From assembly GCA_000499405.2 (NCBI GenBank), contig HG738139.1, forward strand, positions 5,108,616 through 5,172,615: a stretch of 64,000 nt of DNA. Reading direction: 5' to 3'. The notes below the pieces were generated by a model. The model was given only the letters and a program-made list of their open reading frames with translations, was not told where the DNA came from and made no database searches. A program made the position numbers and the translations under genes. Shown one piece after another: positions 24,601-36,278 of this stretch (the first letter of the stretch is position 1; the number at the start of each line of letters is the position of its first letter). This DNA is from Onchocerca volvulus. Lineage: Eukaryota; Nematoda; Chromadorea; Rhabditida; Onchocercidae.

Positions 24601-27600
24601 CTTATAAATCTACTGACATATGAGAAATTCCGATGAAATTTTAAATTATTGCATATTTGAGTTGAATTATTTACTACTATATTAAGCTGAGTTGCATTTT
24701 CAAAACACAGAAACAAACTTTCGTGTCCTTACAGACATAATGAATTATAATAGGATCAGTGACATCGAAATAACAATAAAAGATAGCAATGTGATATATT
24801 GCTGATGAAGAAAATCAAGAGAAGATTTCGGAGATCGAAAGTTCGAATTAAAATGCGAATTCCTGCTCTTCTTGCTGATTGTCGCCGATTTGTTAGAAAG
24901 TTTCGCAAATATTGCTAACTTAAATTTCACAACACTCTGCTTTGTTTTATTTATTTACTGAAGATATAAAACTTTTTTGAGAAACGAAAGGAAGGAAGCA
25001 ATTTATGTCGCTTAGCGGAGCTCATAAATGATGTAAGGCGAAGAGCACTTATAATTGTGTCGCATTGTTAGTAATAAAAAGCAAAACTGCAGATATTTTA
25101 TTAGCAAATTCCTCCTTCGATTGAATCCAACAAACTATATTTCATGCATACTACAGCTGTTGAAATAAAAGTTTTTACTTGAAATTTTGATCAATTTTTA
25201 TCATAACTCAAATGGATTGTATAAGCTTTAGTATATTATAACTCGATGTTATTTTTTCTTTTTCTTTTTTGGATTAATGATCAGTGTTGACATAAAACTG
25301 ATCCAAAGAGATTTTAAATACTTTTTACTTATCAATGTGACAAGTATGATGTGTTTTTCTGTACTTTTTTTTTTTTTTAATTTTTTCAAAGTAACTTTAT
25401 CCTGTCTTCCTCTTATACACGAAACAATAATTTTAGAGCGGAAGAGATATAAGATGAATGGATGAAAACTGCTTCCAGAGCATTTTAATATATCTAAATT
25501 TTTTTTGAACATTTTTAAACGAAAATATCAGTAGTTACTTGCAGAAAGTTGCAGAATTGATTAGAAAAATATACTTTTGCACATATGATGTAGGTTATTT
25601 ATTTTGTCTTCCTTAATTGAAAAGGACAAAGATGACAACAAAGTTATCTAACGGAAAGAAATAAATCACCGACAGATTGTTGTTTACTATGCAAAATGAT
25701 TGAATGAAACAAATCAAAATTTGAGTTTCTTTCATCACAAAGAGAAGAAACAATTTTAAACATCCATCTCATCGTTATTTCACTATTGAAAAATATGCCA
25801 ACTCTGTCTAGACGATGATGTCAGTAAAAACAATGCGTAAATTAATCTAATCTAAGAGAGTAATGATGGTAAGATGGCAAACCGGAAGCAATTATAGTTG
25901 CTTTTAATTTGAAATTACTGAATTCTGAATATAATAGCACTTTAGTGTAATCAATGCAAAAGAAACGTTTTACTGGAAAAAGAAGCTTTCTGGCCAGAAA
26001 AGACTTAAAATTGTGCATTATTAATTCAGGAATTAAATTATCCAATGATAAAAGAGCAAAATACCATTATATGTTTCAATTAATATTTCAATTCTCTAAT
26101 ACAACATAATTTTTAATATATTTCCTAAAACCTAGTTTTAAAATTTTGAAAAATTCAACTGAATTAACAAATTGAAAAGTTAAGAGATTTTATTGGTTGA
26201 GTGAACAGAATGAAAAAAGAGAAATTCTAGTAAATAATGCAGAGATAAGCCGAAAATTGAGGATAGAAATAACTTCTTCAAAATATCGGATAATCTCTCG
26301 TTGTGTCCTTCCACAATGAGGATTATTCAACAGCAGAAGAAATGAGGGAATCATGAAATTCGACGATTCACGATCGGATGAGCTATTTGTGAGGGATGCA
26401 CAATTATGAGAAATGTCTCATTTGATGAATGAAAAACATGAATTAGCAAGTTTATCAGGGTTTAAGTTGGCTGGAGAAAAGGACATTTCAATTCGATGAA
26501 CAGATCGATTTGTAATCAGAAGATTGAAAGTACTGAACATATCATCGGTAATTTCGTCAAATGCACCTCTTACAATATCACAATTGCGTAATGACAATTT
26601 TTGCCTTAAGAAATCAGCTTAAAATGTATTCTTTAATTCTCTTACTTATGAAATAGTCAAAGAGAGGAATTAAAAAAAGATTTGATTTGGATTAGAAGAT
26701 TTAAAAAAAAAGATTTATGCACTTAACGATAGAAAAGGCCAAAAGGTCAAAAAATTAGTGCAACATCCTTCGAATTGTATTGAAAGAATTTTTGGACATG
26801 ATTATTAGTTATGAGACAAGAAGACGAAGATTTTATTGCCAGTTAAGTGATAACTTTGTATTTCAAATAATAAAACATTCCAAACAGATGCGTCGTTATT
26901 TCTCGATTAATAACAACAATAATAATTATAATTGTTAGCATCGAAATAAAATAGAATGGTTGAAGGGAGCAATCGTCGCTTTTAAAATGAGCAATCAGTC
27001 TATCTTTTCAATGTCCTCTCACGACAATTATCAACTTTATTTGGATTTAACAAAAGAGAAATTTTGAAAACCACATCTCATCAACATTTCGATTTTTCTT
27101 TGTTTTTACTTCAGATTCTGAAGTATTCCTTCAACTGGAAAGCTCTTTTGAAGAATGAAGTGAATGTGAATTGCAAATGAAATTTTCTTTTTTTGGGCAA
27201 ACTAGGAAAAATTCGTAATATCATTTATTAAAATATTCTGTTTTTATCTAATTTAGATTAGCAAATTGTTGTACGAATTATACGATTTCTCTCCTAAACG
27301 ATCGTATTCTAAATTAATATAAGAGAAAAAAATCGTTTTCATTTCCGTTTGAAACGTAAAATGACACTAATGACGCCATAAGTTATTTCTACACTTTTTT
27401 TTTGCTTTGAAATGCCATATTGAAATAAATGAAAAAGATATAAATGTGCCTTAAATATTAACAATTAAAATTAATACTGAAGTTTAGAAGTTACTTGACG
27501 ATTAAATCCATTTTCATTTCGTTTTATTATAGAAATTACGAAAATTACAAAAAAAAAAAAAAAAAATTAATTTTATTAAAATTTATTTGATTATAAAAAT

Positions 27601-28111
27601 GCAATGGTAATCAAAATAGTGAAAATTTTTCTCTACTCCGTTACAGGTCATCATTTCTAACTCATCAGAATTCCCTCTGAAGATTTTTGGAATTTTACTA
27701 GCGATAAGGATCAGATTTAAATAGTGGGAGCCTTTCATGCTCATTATCTCATTATTCTTTTTTTTTTCTTTTAAATTTGACATTAATAACTTTCATTATT
27801 TATACTTTTACAAATCTTTTGAAGAACTTATGGATATCGAATAAATGGTTTACGATTCGCAAGAAGAAAGCGTATGTATATGACAATATATAAATGAGAG
27901 AAGACTAGAAACAATTATCAAATGATAACTCTTTTTGATCTTTCAGTTATAGCGAAGATCATCATTCTTTTTAGATTTTTTTTAGCGGTAATTATGATGG
28001 TGATAGCATGATAAAACTTGAAGTATAGGTTTTTCAAATAATTAGTCATATTAAAAAATGACGATGATATGATAGATGATAGAATCAAATGAAAATTTAT
28101 TGCCATTTTAG
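21671..28111. other. long AT-rich intergenic region, no gene recognised
   Basis: Read on both strands, this stretch has only short frames without paired splice sites or family motifs. It contains homopolymer tracts (25368-25378, 27550-27566). No tRNA with a GGTTCRA B-box, spliced-leader RNA or other known RNA gene was recognised. Enhancers or long non-coding transcripts cannot be excluded. Confidence 0.45.
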
Positions 28112-28155
28112 ATTTATTATCATTTTAGACAATAAAATCTAAAATGATAATAAAT
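28112..28155. repeat. perfect 18-bp inverted repeat, 8-base loop (hairpin)
   Basis: Left arm 28112-28129 and right arm 28138-28155 are exact reverse complements, with loop CAATAAAA between them. Flanking sequences (GATAGAAT to the left, ATTCTATC to the right) extend the symmetry imperfectly. This suggests a small MITE-like element or a structured RNA; no coding sequence is involved. Confidence 0.9.
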
Positions 28156-30519
28156 TCATTCTATCACATCATCTTCATCTCCAATAATTATACTTTCACT
28201 ATCATTTTCTTTTGCTTCCTTCCAAATACTACCATATAGAATTACGAATGCAATTACAAGTAGTAAATTAAAAACGCTAAAAAATGATTTGTTTATGTAA
28301 ACAAATATTTGTTTAAAAAGCAAATCAGTGTAGTGTCATCGAGAAAATTCGACCTTGGATTTATATTTCATAATAATATCATTTTCATGATAATATCATA
28401 TTTCATAATATTATTTTTTTTCAATTCTTTGTTGAACGAAATATTACGTGATCAATTTTATCAGTTTACCTTTTTTTTTCGCTTAAATTTAAATCAATTG
28501 ACAATTCTCGCAAAGAAAATTCCGCAAAATTTGAAAGATTTGATGTATCGCTTATTCTCCGTTCTTTCCGATATTCAAAAGTTTTCACGATGGAAGATGG
28601 GAAAAAGAAAGGAATGGGAAGTGCCGACGGAATTCAAAACTTCATAATATCATTAAACTTGAAAGTATATTCAAAGCAATTTATATGCATCCTAATGACG
28701 GTAATATTGCAATAAAATGAAATTGACAGTTGACATGTCAGAAATGAAGTAACAAGAAATGAGGTGACATTTCCTGAGAGAGCTGTCATATTGCAGGAAG
28801 AGGATAGTGCGGTATTTATCTGATGTCATTCATCAGAAAAGTTTCAGAGTAGCACGGCGAAATTTGAAAAATTTTTTGTTTGCAATTAATTGTGGTGCAA
28901 TTTCCTGCTTGCAAACCATAGTTTACAAACAATACTTAAATTTCGGCAGAAATTTTTGTCAGAGAAATAATTCGCTCCTTTATTTAGCACTTTAGAAATC
29001 GGTGCACTACTTGATTGATACATTTTGGAAGGATTTCAACATTCTGGTGTTTGAATGTTCGCTGAACAAGACGTCTGCTGTGAACAAAACCGGTGTTGTA
29101 ATTTTATTCAATAATTAATCTTTCTAGTCTTCGAAAACAATAATGTTCCGGCAATGATTTTTGCAACTTTTCAACGTGATTAGATGGAACACGCTAATTG
29201 CAACAACAGTTGTCGTAATAAAGCACACTGCAAAATGATTGTTCCTGGAGTATGAAGAATTAGAACTCTGAGGAGCGCAATTTACTATAAAATTTAACTT
29301 GCCGCAGATATTATTGGCAGGATGCTATCAAAATGTGCTTCTTCATAATCACGAAGCAATCAATATTGATGAAACTTAAATGATTCTTCAAATCTTTTCC
29401 AGGAATCTAAATTTTTCTGCTTCTTAATTTCCCAGAATCTGCTAACATCAAACAATACAGCTAATAAATGTGACTTAAACTGTAACTAAAATACTTTTTT
29501 ACAAAAAGTGTTTTTCCCACTTTTTTTGGGATTCTGCAATGCTGATTCTATTTACGTCGAAAAAACTACTTCCATAGGTTCTCTTCATATCATTCCGAAT
29601 GAAAAATATTATAATTCAAATTGTACATCAAAAACTAGCCTGCTACTCAAATCAATGATTACCATTTATCGTCAACATGATTTATTAATTGATCATAAAA
29701 TTTCTTGAGCAATAAAAGAAAAGCACTACAGTGGCTGAGAAGGCTACTAATATCGGGAGCAGTAGATGCTTCAAAAAATTCTGCAAAATGTCGAAAACCC
29801 TACATACTTCACAGCAAATTTGTAATGCCTGTGAAAGGAACACATTTACTTGTATTCATGTTATAACTGGCTAAGAAACAGACGTTATGATGAGTTATAC
29901 TGAAATCCAATTTCTTTATTTTAAAATTCCACATAAGAGAGTCCAGGATCGTTTGAATTTTGTGTTCGTTAAGAATAAATAATTACCAATTTTTTCTCGC
30001 CTATAAATTAAAATTGGCAATGTAAAATAGCGAGATCGAAAATCTGCCTTGCAATAATGAGACATGAAAAATATCAATGCAATTTTCATCAGTATTGACT
30101 GATAACGAACAACATATTGAGATGTTGAGGGTTATATTTCAGAACAATGATGATCTAGGAATTCATGCTCACTGCATCGAATAGATGTAACATTTACCAA
30201 TTACAAGTATCATAAATAAAAACGGCGTGAGATTTGTAAATTACGTGGGTAAAAAATATAAACCACTACACACAGAAAAAATGTATCACGACATATACAA
30301 TGTCTCAAGAATGGCACAACTTTTCTCTGTGACATTGCTGTGTCATTAATCATGGACGTCCGTCGGTAAAACGAAATAATTGTATTATAAATAAAACGAA
30401 ATAAATCACGCAATCTACATAGAAGAGTTTATTAATATTCTCAGCAAATGAGTCACTTGTCTATATGTGGACATTGCCACATCTTCCGATTTGCTGCTAG
30501 AGCTTATGGTCATCGTGTG
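28156..30519. other. AT-rich intergenic region, no gene recognised
   Basis: The longest frame is 112 codons on the plus strand (28309-28647). It is rich in F, I, L and N, has no recognisable motif and no trans-splice or poly(A) context, so I do not call it. Another plus frame at 29508-29708 is equally featureless. Confidence 0.4.
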
Positions 30520-31025
30520 AAATGGGGGTTAAGATGTCAATTGTCAGGAAGATTACAAGATATGAGCTTTGTGAGAATTCCGATCCTATTCCTTAGTCCT
30601 TACAACCAATCTTTTGTATGACTAATGTGTGAAACTCCGCCCACAACCAAACTCAAGCTGAACCAATATATATAAAAGGGGAGATTTCGAAGCAGCAATG
30701 TCAGTGTCAGCAGCAACATTGGAGGAATCAGCGCAAATGGTTTTTTCTCCTTTGGGTTTGGGTGTACAGTCCTAGTCAAATCAGTTCCTGCTACATCCGA
30801 ATTTCCAAACAGATCAGTCCCTTTAACAGCATCATCAGTAGCAAATCAATTAGAAGGGTCTAATATCAAAACGGTTGCAACGACAGGACAAACGACAATT
30901 CAGACCACTGTTTATATCTCTTATATTTACCATCTATTATTCGTCACTATCTACTATTTTATTGTATGATATTGTGTATAATATCGAATAAAGTCTATTG
31001 CTGACCTAGCAGAGTAACACAGCAA
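30520..31025 (+). mobile_element. possible solo LTR or compact TATA-to-poly(A) unit
   Basis: A strong TATA box (TATAAAAG, 30671-30678) is followed about 310 bases later by AATAAA (30987-30992) and a GT-poor tail ending AGTAACACA. The stretch is less AT-rich than its surroundings and starts near TGTGAAATGGGG, so a TGT...ACA retrotransposon LTR is plausible. No primer-binding site, gag-pol frame or partner LTR was found, and no clear target-site duplication was seen. Short frames after the TATA box (about 25 codons, then about 64 codons in a different frame) are not recognisable. A small non-coding gene is the alternative. Boundaries are approximate. Confidence 0.38.
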
Positions 31026-31859
31026 GTAGCAATTCCCATTCCAATCAATTTACAATCCAAGTTACGAATCAGTCAGAATTTTCTCCCCAACAGTGCTTCT
31101 TTTATTAACTATATAAACTTTTTCCCTTAAAGACGTGTAGCATACATTTAGGTATGGCTAGGAAACAATATTTCACTAATATCGGATCTAATTATGAAAA
31201 TTAAAAATGCTTACTTAGTAGATTTCCGCATGCCTGAACAAAATTTTAGTATAATACCAAAAATTAATTCACATGCAAATGCTCCGGTCTTATAACCTAG
31301 CATATGCATAATGATCGGGATATGGTGAAAAACGCTATAAAAAGGATTGTTATTGATTGAAGGAAAAAAATTTTTCGCTGAGAACTGAATTCGGTTACTT
31401 AATGTGTAATATCCTTCAATTTAATTCTATCATCTATCCTTCATCAAACAACTTACAACAAATATTCCTGCTGTCAAAAGCCAAGAAAAACAGTCTATAT
31501 TCTTCTTTCAAGTGATATTCATATCAGCTATCGTTAATCTGTTCGACATCGTCAAACCCCTCTAAGAATAAAACCTTACCAATAATTATTGTCTGTGACT
31601 GCTAATCAAAGAAAATATTTTCAAACGACAGTTATCTAATATTTTCAAGGTACTTTAAACATTTAAGTAAGAGAATTAAAAGTTTTTAGCAAAAATAATG
31701 GGTCGATGGAATTCTACCTATTTGTCGGGAAAGTAATTTTGATAAAGCGACAGTTCCTGTTTAAACAAAGAATTTATTGATAAATGGAAAGTGTTTCTTT
31801 ATTACAAATATCAGGAAATATCTCAGTAAATTTGTCGCTAGATATTTTTTTTCTTTGTC
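31026..31859. other. intergenic, no gene recognised
   Basis: AT-rich sequence between the possible LTR and a dispersed repeat copy. No exon, RNA gene or clear repeat was seen. Confidence 0.5.
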
Positions 31860-32185
31860 GCTAGAAGAGAAGAATACTGCTCCTTGATTGCCGTTCTGTC
31901 GTGTCACTTCGAACTCCAGCTGCTGTTCCAAACAGAATTGATTCTGAACTTCAAACAGAACTATCTCTGCTCCAAAATCGAATCTTTATATCTTTTCAAG
32001 GCTCTTCCTTCTTTCCTGATTTCATGTAGCCATGGTCGACCTCACTTTGTTTATCTATTAATCGGAGCGTTTTAACGATAAACATCTTTATCGTTTTGTA
32101 AACATATTTTGTCCACTTGTTGGTCCCTTTCACACTCCTTGTTTAAAATAATTATATTTTTCGGATTTTCCCGACACTACTCATC
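31860..32185 (+). mobile_element. dispersed repeat copy related to the Helitron-like relic in unc-103
   Basis: Over about 320 bases this region parallels 52230-52530 in the same orientation. Shared landmarks in order are GAATACTGCTC, TTCGAACT, CTCTTCCT, TTGTTTATCT, GGAGCGTTTT, TAAACAT, ACTCCTTGTTTA, AATAATT and TTTCGG. The second copy abuts the 3' end of a decayed helicase, so this looks like a non-autonomous or fragmentary copy of the same element. It lies about 200 bases beyond the eIF2B alpha stop codon and may overlap its 3' untranslated region. Confidence 0.6.
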
Positions 32186-32382
32186 AACATATCCCATCAG
32201 CACAAGAAAATACAAAATATGCCATACTGGGATGGATAGGGAATATGAAATATATTGAAAAATTAGTAATTTGGCTCGAGATATGCTATGTAACAACAAA
32301 AAAAGAAAAAAAACTGCTCCCAATTACAACAAAATAATAACAGAAATCAAAAACATAAGGACACGCTTCGAGAAATAAAAAA

Positions 32383-34916
32383 TCATACATACAGTTTTAA
32401 AAGTTCATCACCAACAGCCGCAGGTGTTAAAATACCAAGATCGGTGAAAAGCAGATTGATATACTGTGGTGGAGTGTAATCTACAAGCGGGTGTTCACTT
32501 GAAAAATCACCATCAAGTTTATGTTTTTTCAAAGTTGATGCCGTATACTGAAGATTACATTTATATGAGTTCCAGCTTCAATTTATCAAGAATAATAAAG
32601 ACCTGATAATATTTCTGCGATTTTTCGCCAAAATAAAAAACCCGAAAAGCGGTAAAAATCAAATAAATATTTGATAGCTGATAGGCTTCCCGCAGAGAAG
32701 GCATATGTTCAATCTTATTAAGAGTATAATATGATACAATCATTAAAGAAAAATTCAAAAATTTTCCTGAAATAGCTAGAAAATTTTCTAACGAGAAAAA
32801 GAAACGAATCAAACCTTGAATTCAATTGGTATATCATTTTGACTTAAAGGATATTCCTTAACAAATTTGATACTTTCAGCCATAACGAAAAATGATTTAT
32901 GAATTGCTTTCGCACATACAGCCATCGGATGCGTACCAATTTTGTTTATTATACCGCCAGTTTCCATAACACCTTCCGCACCAACCACTACCAAATCAAC
33001 TGTTTCCATTAGATATCTGCAACACTCTACAACTACAACTAATATAAAAACTAAGTTAGAGAAAATATAATATTCTTAATACTTGTTTATGGATTAAATT
33101 TATTTCAATTTTCTCAGCTTTTATGAAGAATTTCCAAGAATCCAAGAAAATAAATCGAGTCAATTGCATTGTATCAAAATGAAATATTGCAAATAATATA
33201 ATTCCAAATATGATTTATTACACCATGACTACAAACCATCAAACTGATAATTTGTCAGTCCGAACATTTTTTAAAAAAATTGTTTTTTGTTCTCCATTTC
33301 AGTTATGATCAGAATTAAGATATAATGCTTTAATATCGCTACAACTATATTTCATATTTATCACTTAATAATGTAATTACTTTATCGTAAGCTTTAAAAT
33401 AGATAGAGACTATTTTGGAAATTTCGTTCGAGAGATGGCATACAGTTGCCTCACTAACAGTAAACGAAAATTCTGCATTTCTGACAAATGTATTTAATCT
33501 CGGTAAATCATGAATAAAACTTACCCAATTTCAGCGTCCATTATTAATTTGCATTGAATCCCAGCATCTTTTAATGCTTTGATCATGATAGTGCCTGAAA
33601 ATAAATTGACAGTCAGTTCATCTCACAATTAAGAGCCATAACATATAAAGAACAATCTGGTACAATGCTCATGAAACATAAATGTAAACTCTGAAAAAAA
33701 TTAGTGCATACCTGATTCATCTGGACGGGATTCTGTAACAAAAACATGTGCATTAACACCATCTCTTCTAGCATGTAGTAACACTTCCAATACAACTTTA
33801 CTATATGAATGAGTTAAGATACGCTAAAAATTTCAAAATTTTAATTACTTTGTTTTCTTTCATTAAGTATGAAATTGGGCAAAAAAAAGAAGAAAGGACA
33901 AAATATTATAATTTAGCAATTATTTCTGCATAAGAAAATTGAGTAAATTAATCATCTCAATAATAGATCTCTATCTGATTTAGGATTAGGCTCCAAATTT
34001 CAGAATTTCAAACTTTCTCCTCATTAAATTCGACTGATGAATTGTATGAAAGAATCATTTTACCAAGGCAATGTAAATCTGAGAACTTATTAAAGATGAA
34101 AAATATCTGAGAACTTATTAAAAATGAAAAATTTGAGAACTTATTAAAGTAATTAATAGAAGATGAAAAACAAATAATTTGATGAGAAAGTCACCATATT
34201 GTTTTTAATAAAAGGCCTTGCAAAATATGCTATCATTGTTTTGCTTAGTCCAACTCGTTTAATAAAAGTATTTCCGCGCTCCTTGTATTTATTCATTAAA
34301 ATGCTAAATTCCTGTACATTTTCTTCAGGTGTAGCAAGTGATATAAATCTATAAATATTGGCGTCAGATTAATAAGAAGGAATGCATTTCATTCTAATTT
34401 AATACGTTTAAAAACAATTCCACTTTTTAAAAGTATTTTTTTCATTTTGCTCCACATATTCTATGCATTCCATAACCATTGGTATTCATAATATAAAAAG
34501 GTTTCAAGAAACACATTTTATAGGACTCATCAAGTTAATCAATTACTAAATTAAACCTTAAAAATAATTCGCTAGCACTTCGAATAGATGGTATACTATG
34601 ATCAGTTGTTGACATGGCAACCACTGCATTCCTTAGCTCATCCGTTAGTTCATTTACCGTTTTTGCTAAAGTTTAAATTATATTTTTGGTTCTGCTAATC
34701 GAAGAATTGAACCTTTTTCAGATTTCCGCATATGTATAATAGTGTTACTTAAGAGAAAGTTAATAAAATTAAAACGAGATGATCGGAAAAAAGGATACCT
34801 TTGGAGATTTCGATGCACTTCATTAACGTTTCAATGGCCGCTTGACCTGTCGATTTTGAATTGTCTTTACCCTCTAATAACTGCTGAAAATGCCTGGCGA
34901 TGTCTAACTCCATCAT
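32383..34916 (-). CDS. EIF2B1: translation initiation factor eIF2B subunit alpha
   Basis: Seven exons (high to low): 34916-34799, 34665-34557, 34348-34195, 33823-33712, 33594-33525, 33016-32815, 32547-32383. The total is 930 bases, 309 residues, close to the about 305 of human eIF2B alpha. Visible family sequence: RPDESG in exon 4; [20 protein letters not shown] and [18 protein letters not shown] in exon 6; [20 protein letters not shown] and [14 protein letters not shown] at the end. eIF2B is the cytosolic guanine-nucleotide exchange factor for eIF2; the alpha subunit is a regulatory dimer at its centre that senses phosphorylated eIF2. The start is the first of two adjacent ATGs (34916), preceded by acceptor-like TTTGCAG, probably a spliced-leader site. 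The gene is head-to-head with the SWIB gene. No canonical AATAAA was seen before the repeat at 32185. Confidence 0.96.
34079..34150. repeat. three tandem copies of a 27-28 bp unit in an eIF2B alpha intron
   Basis: GAGAACTTATTAAA followed by RATGAAAAAT occurs twice in full and once truncated, in the intron between exons 3 and 4. It is a local tandem duplication without coding content. Confidence 0.85.
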
Positions 34917-36278
34917 TCCCTAATCTGCAAACAACAAAAGTTTCTCCAACACAATAACTAGATATTCAAAATTTCCACCTATTCTATTTAACGAAATGTT
35001 GAAATCGATAAGCATTCAGAATCACTCCCAAGGCAAGGGAACAACGCTAGCCTAACACACGTCCTGATTCTCATCCATTCGTTACAAACTGGATTCTACG
35101 GCAAACGGCCATCCATCAATTACCAAACGGCCATTCCGTACCTCAACTCTATTAAGCTACTAAAGTGGAATATGTTTCCGGAATGGTTGCCGGATTTAGA
35201 TCTCTCCTCTTTCAGGACGCTGTGGAAGTTGGGGTCTGGTTTCTTTTGCGATAATTTTTGTGGGAGATGGAGAATTCTGATTCATTTTACGTGAGATGTG
35301 CCGATTATTTCGTGAAAGATGGCAGGAGGGAAAAGTTTTGAAATTTAAATTTATATGAATTGTAGTGAGAATCAGCGAGGCAACGGTGTATCTAGAGATC
35401 TTCTGCTTGAATAACTCTTCAAAATTTGAGATTTTAAATGAAATTGAAAATTGAAAAAATCATGAAATGGCAAAATTCCTCAGACTTTGAAGAACTTTTT
35501 TACATAATTTTTTGCATAATGTACTCGTGGTTTGTTGTGAATGCATATAAAGCAATGAGGAAGTAATTTTCATTATAAAGATATATTAGCTCATATCATT
35601 TATTCATCTCATTCATAAATAATACATTTATACGAGTGCTTGAATTAATATAAACATGCAAGAGATAAATTCATTGGAAGACAATAATGTCGTCAGAATT
35701 GCTCTTTCGTTTAACACTTGGAAAGTAATACTTATATTTCTCTGACGTAACATATTTATTTTTACCATGCAGTTTTAATCAATTTGTTATCATTAATGTA
35801 TTTTTTTTTTGTGTGTTTATCATCTGTTCTGATTTACCGCCATATTACAAATAATTTTCTCACTCAGAAATGTGTATGATCACTTTTATACAACAGAGCC
35901 TTTGATTTATAAAATCTATGCTGCATGGGACAGTAAGGAATTGTTAGTGTTGCTTTGGACCTTAGTGCTTACCTTTTACCTGTTCTTGATGGGTATTTTC
36001 ATTGATAACACAGTAAATTGAAGAAGATAATCTCAGAAGGATTAGTAGCATCGGGCAATGTAGAAGTCTTGTGTAGACCTTCAAACAATCCTTTGTCTTT
36101 CTTAAATTTAAATCGCTCAATTTTGGCTTTTTGGTCTCTGGAAGATTTATGACTGGAAATATGTCAATGGATTGTAGAAATCGGATATTTTTGCTCTAAA
36201 AAGATAATTATAGAAGTTTTTTTTTCGTTTTTATTTTCAGGAAATTATTCGGAAATTCATTTGCCGGCTTTCGCAAAT
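34917..36278. promoter_or_regulatory. divergent promoter region between eIF2B alpha and the SWIB gene
   Basis: Both flanking genes start at its ends and point away. The acceptor-like CTGCAAACAACAAAAG (34925-34940, minus-strand TTTGTTGTTTGCAG) is a probable spliced-leader site for eIF2B alpha. The part at 35030-35260 is relatively GC-rich, with a repeated AAACGGCCAT (about 35102 and 35128) and one CCGGAA at 35178-35183. At the other end TTTTATTTTCAG (36229-36240) precedes the SWIB start. No exon was recognised between. Confidence 0.5.

Noticed and set aside
28309..28647. 112-codon plus-strand frame in the gene-poor interval
   Set aside because: Low-complexity F/I/L/N composition, no start-site context, no motif and no exon neighbours.
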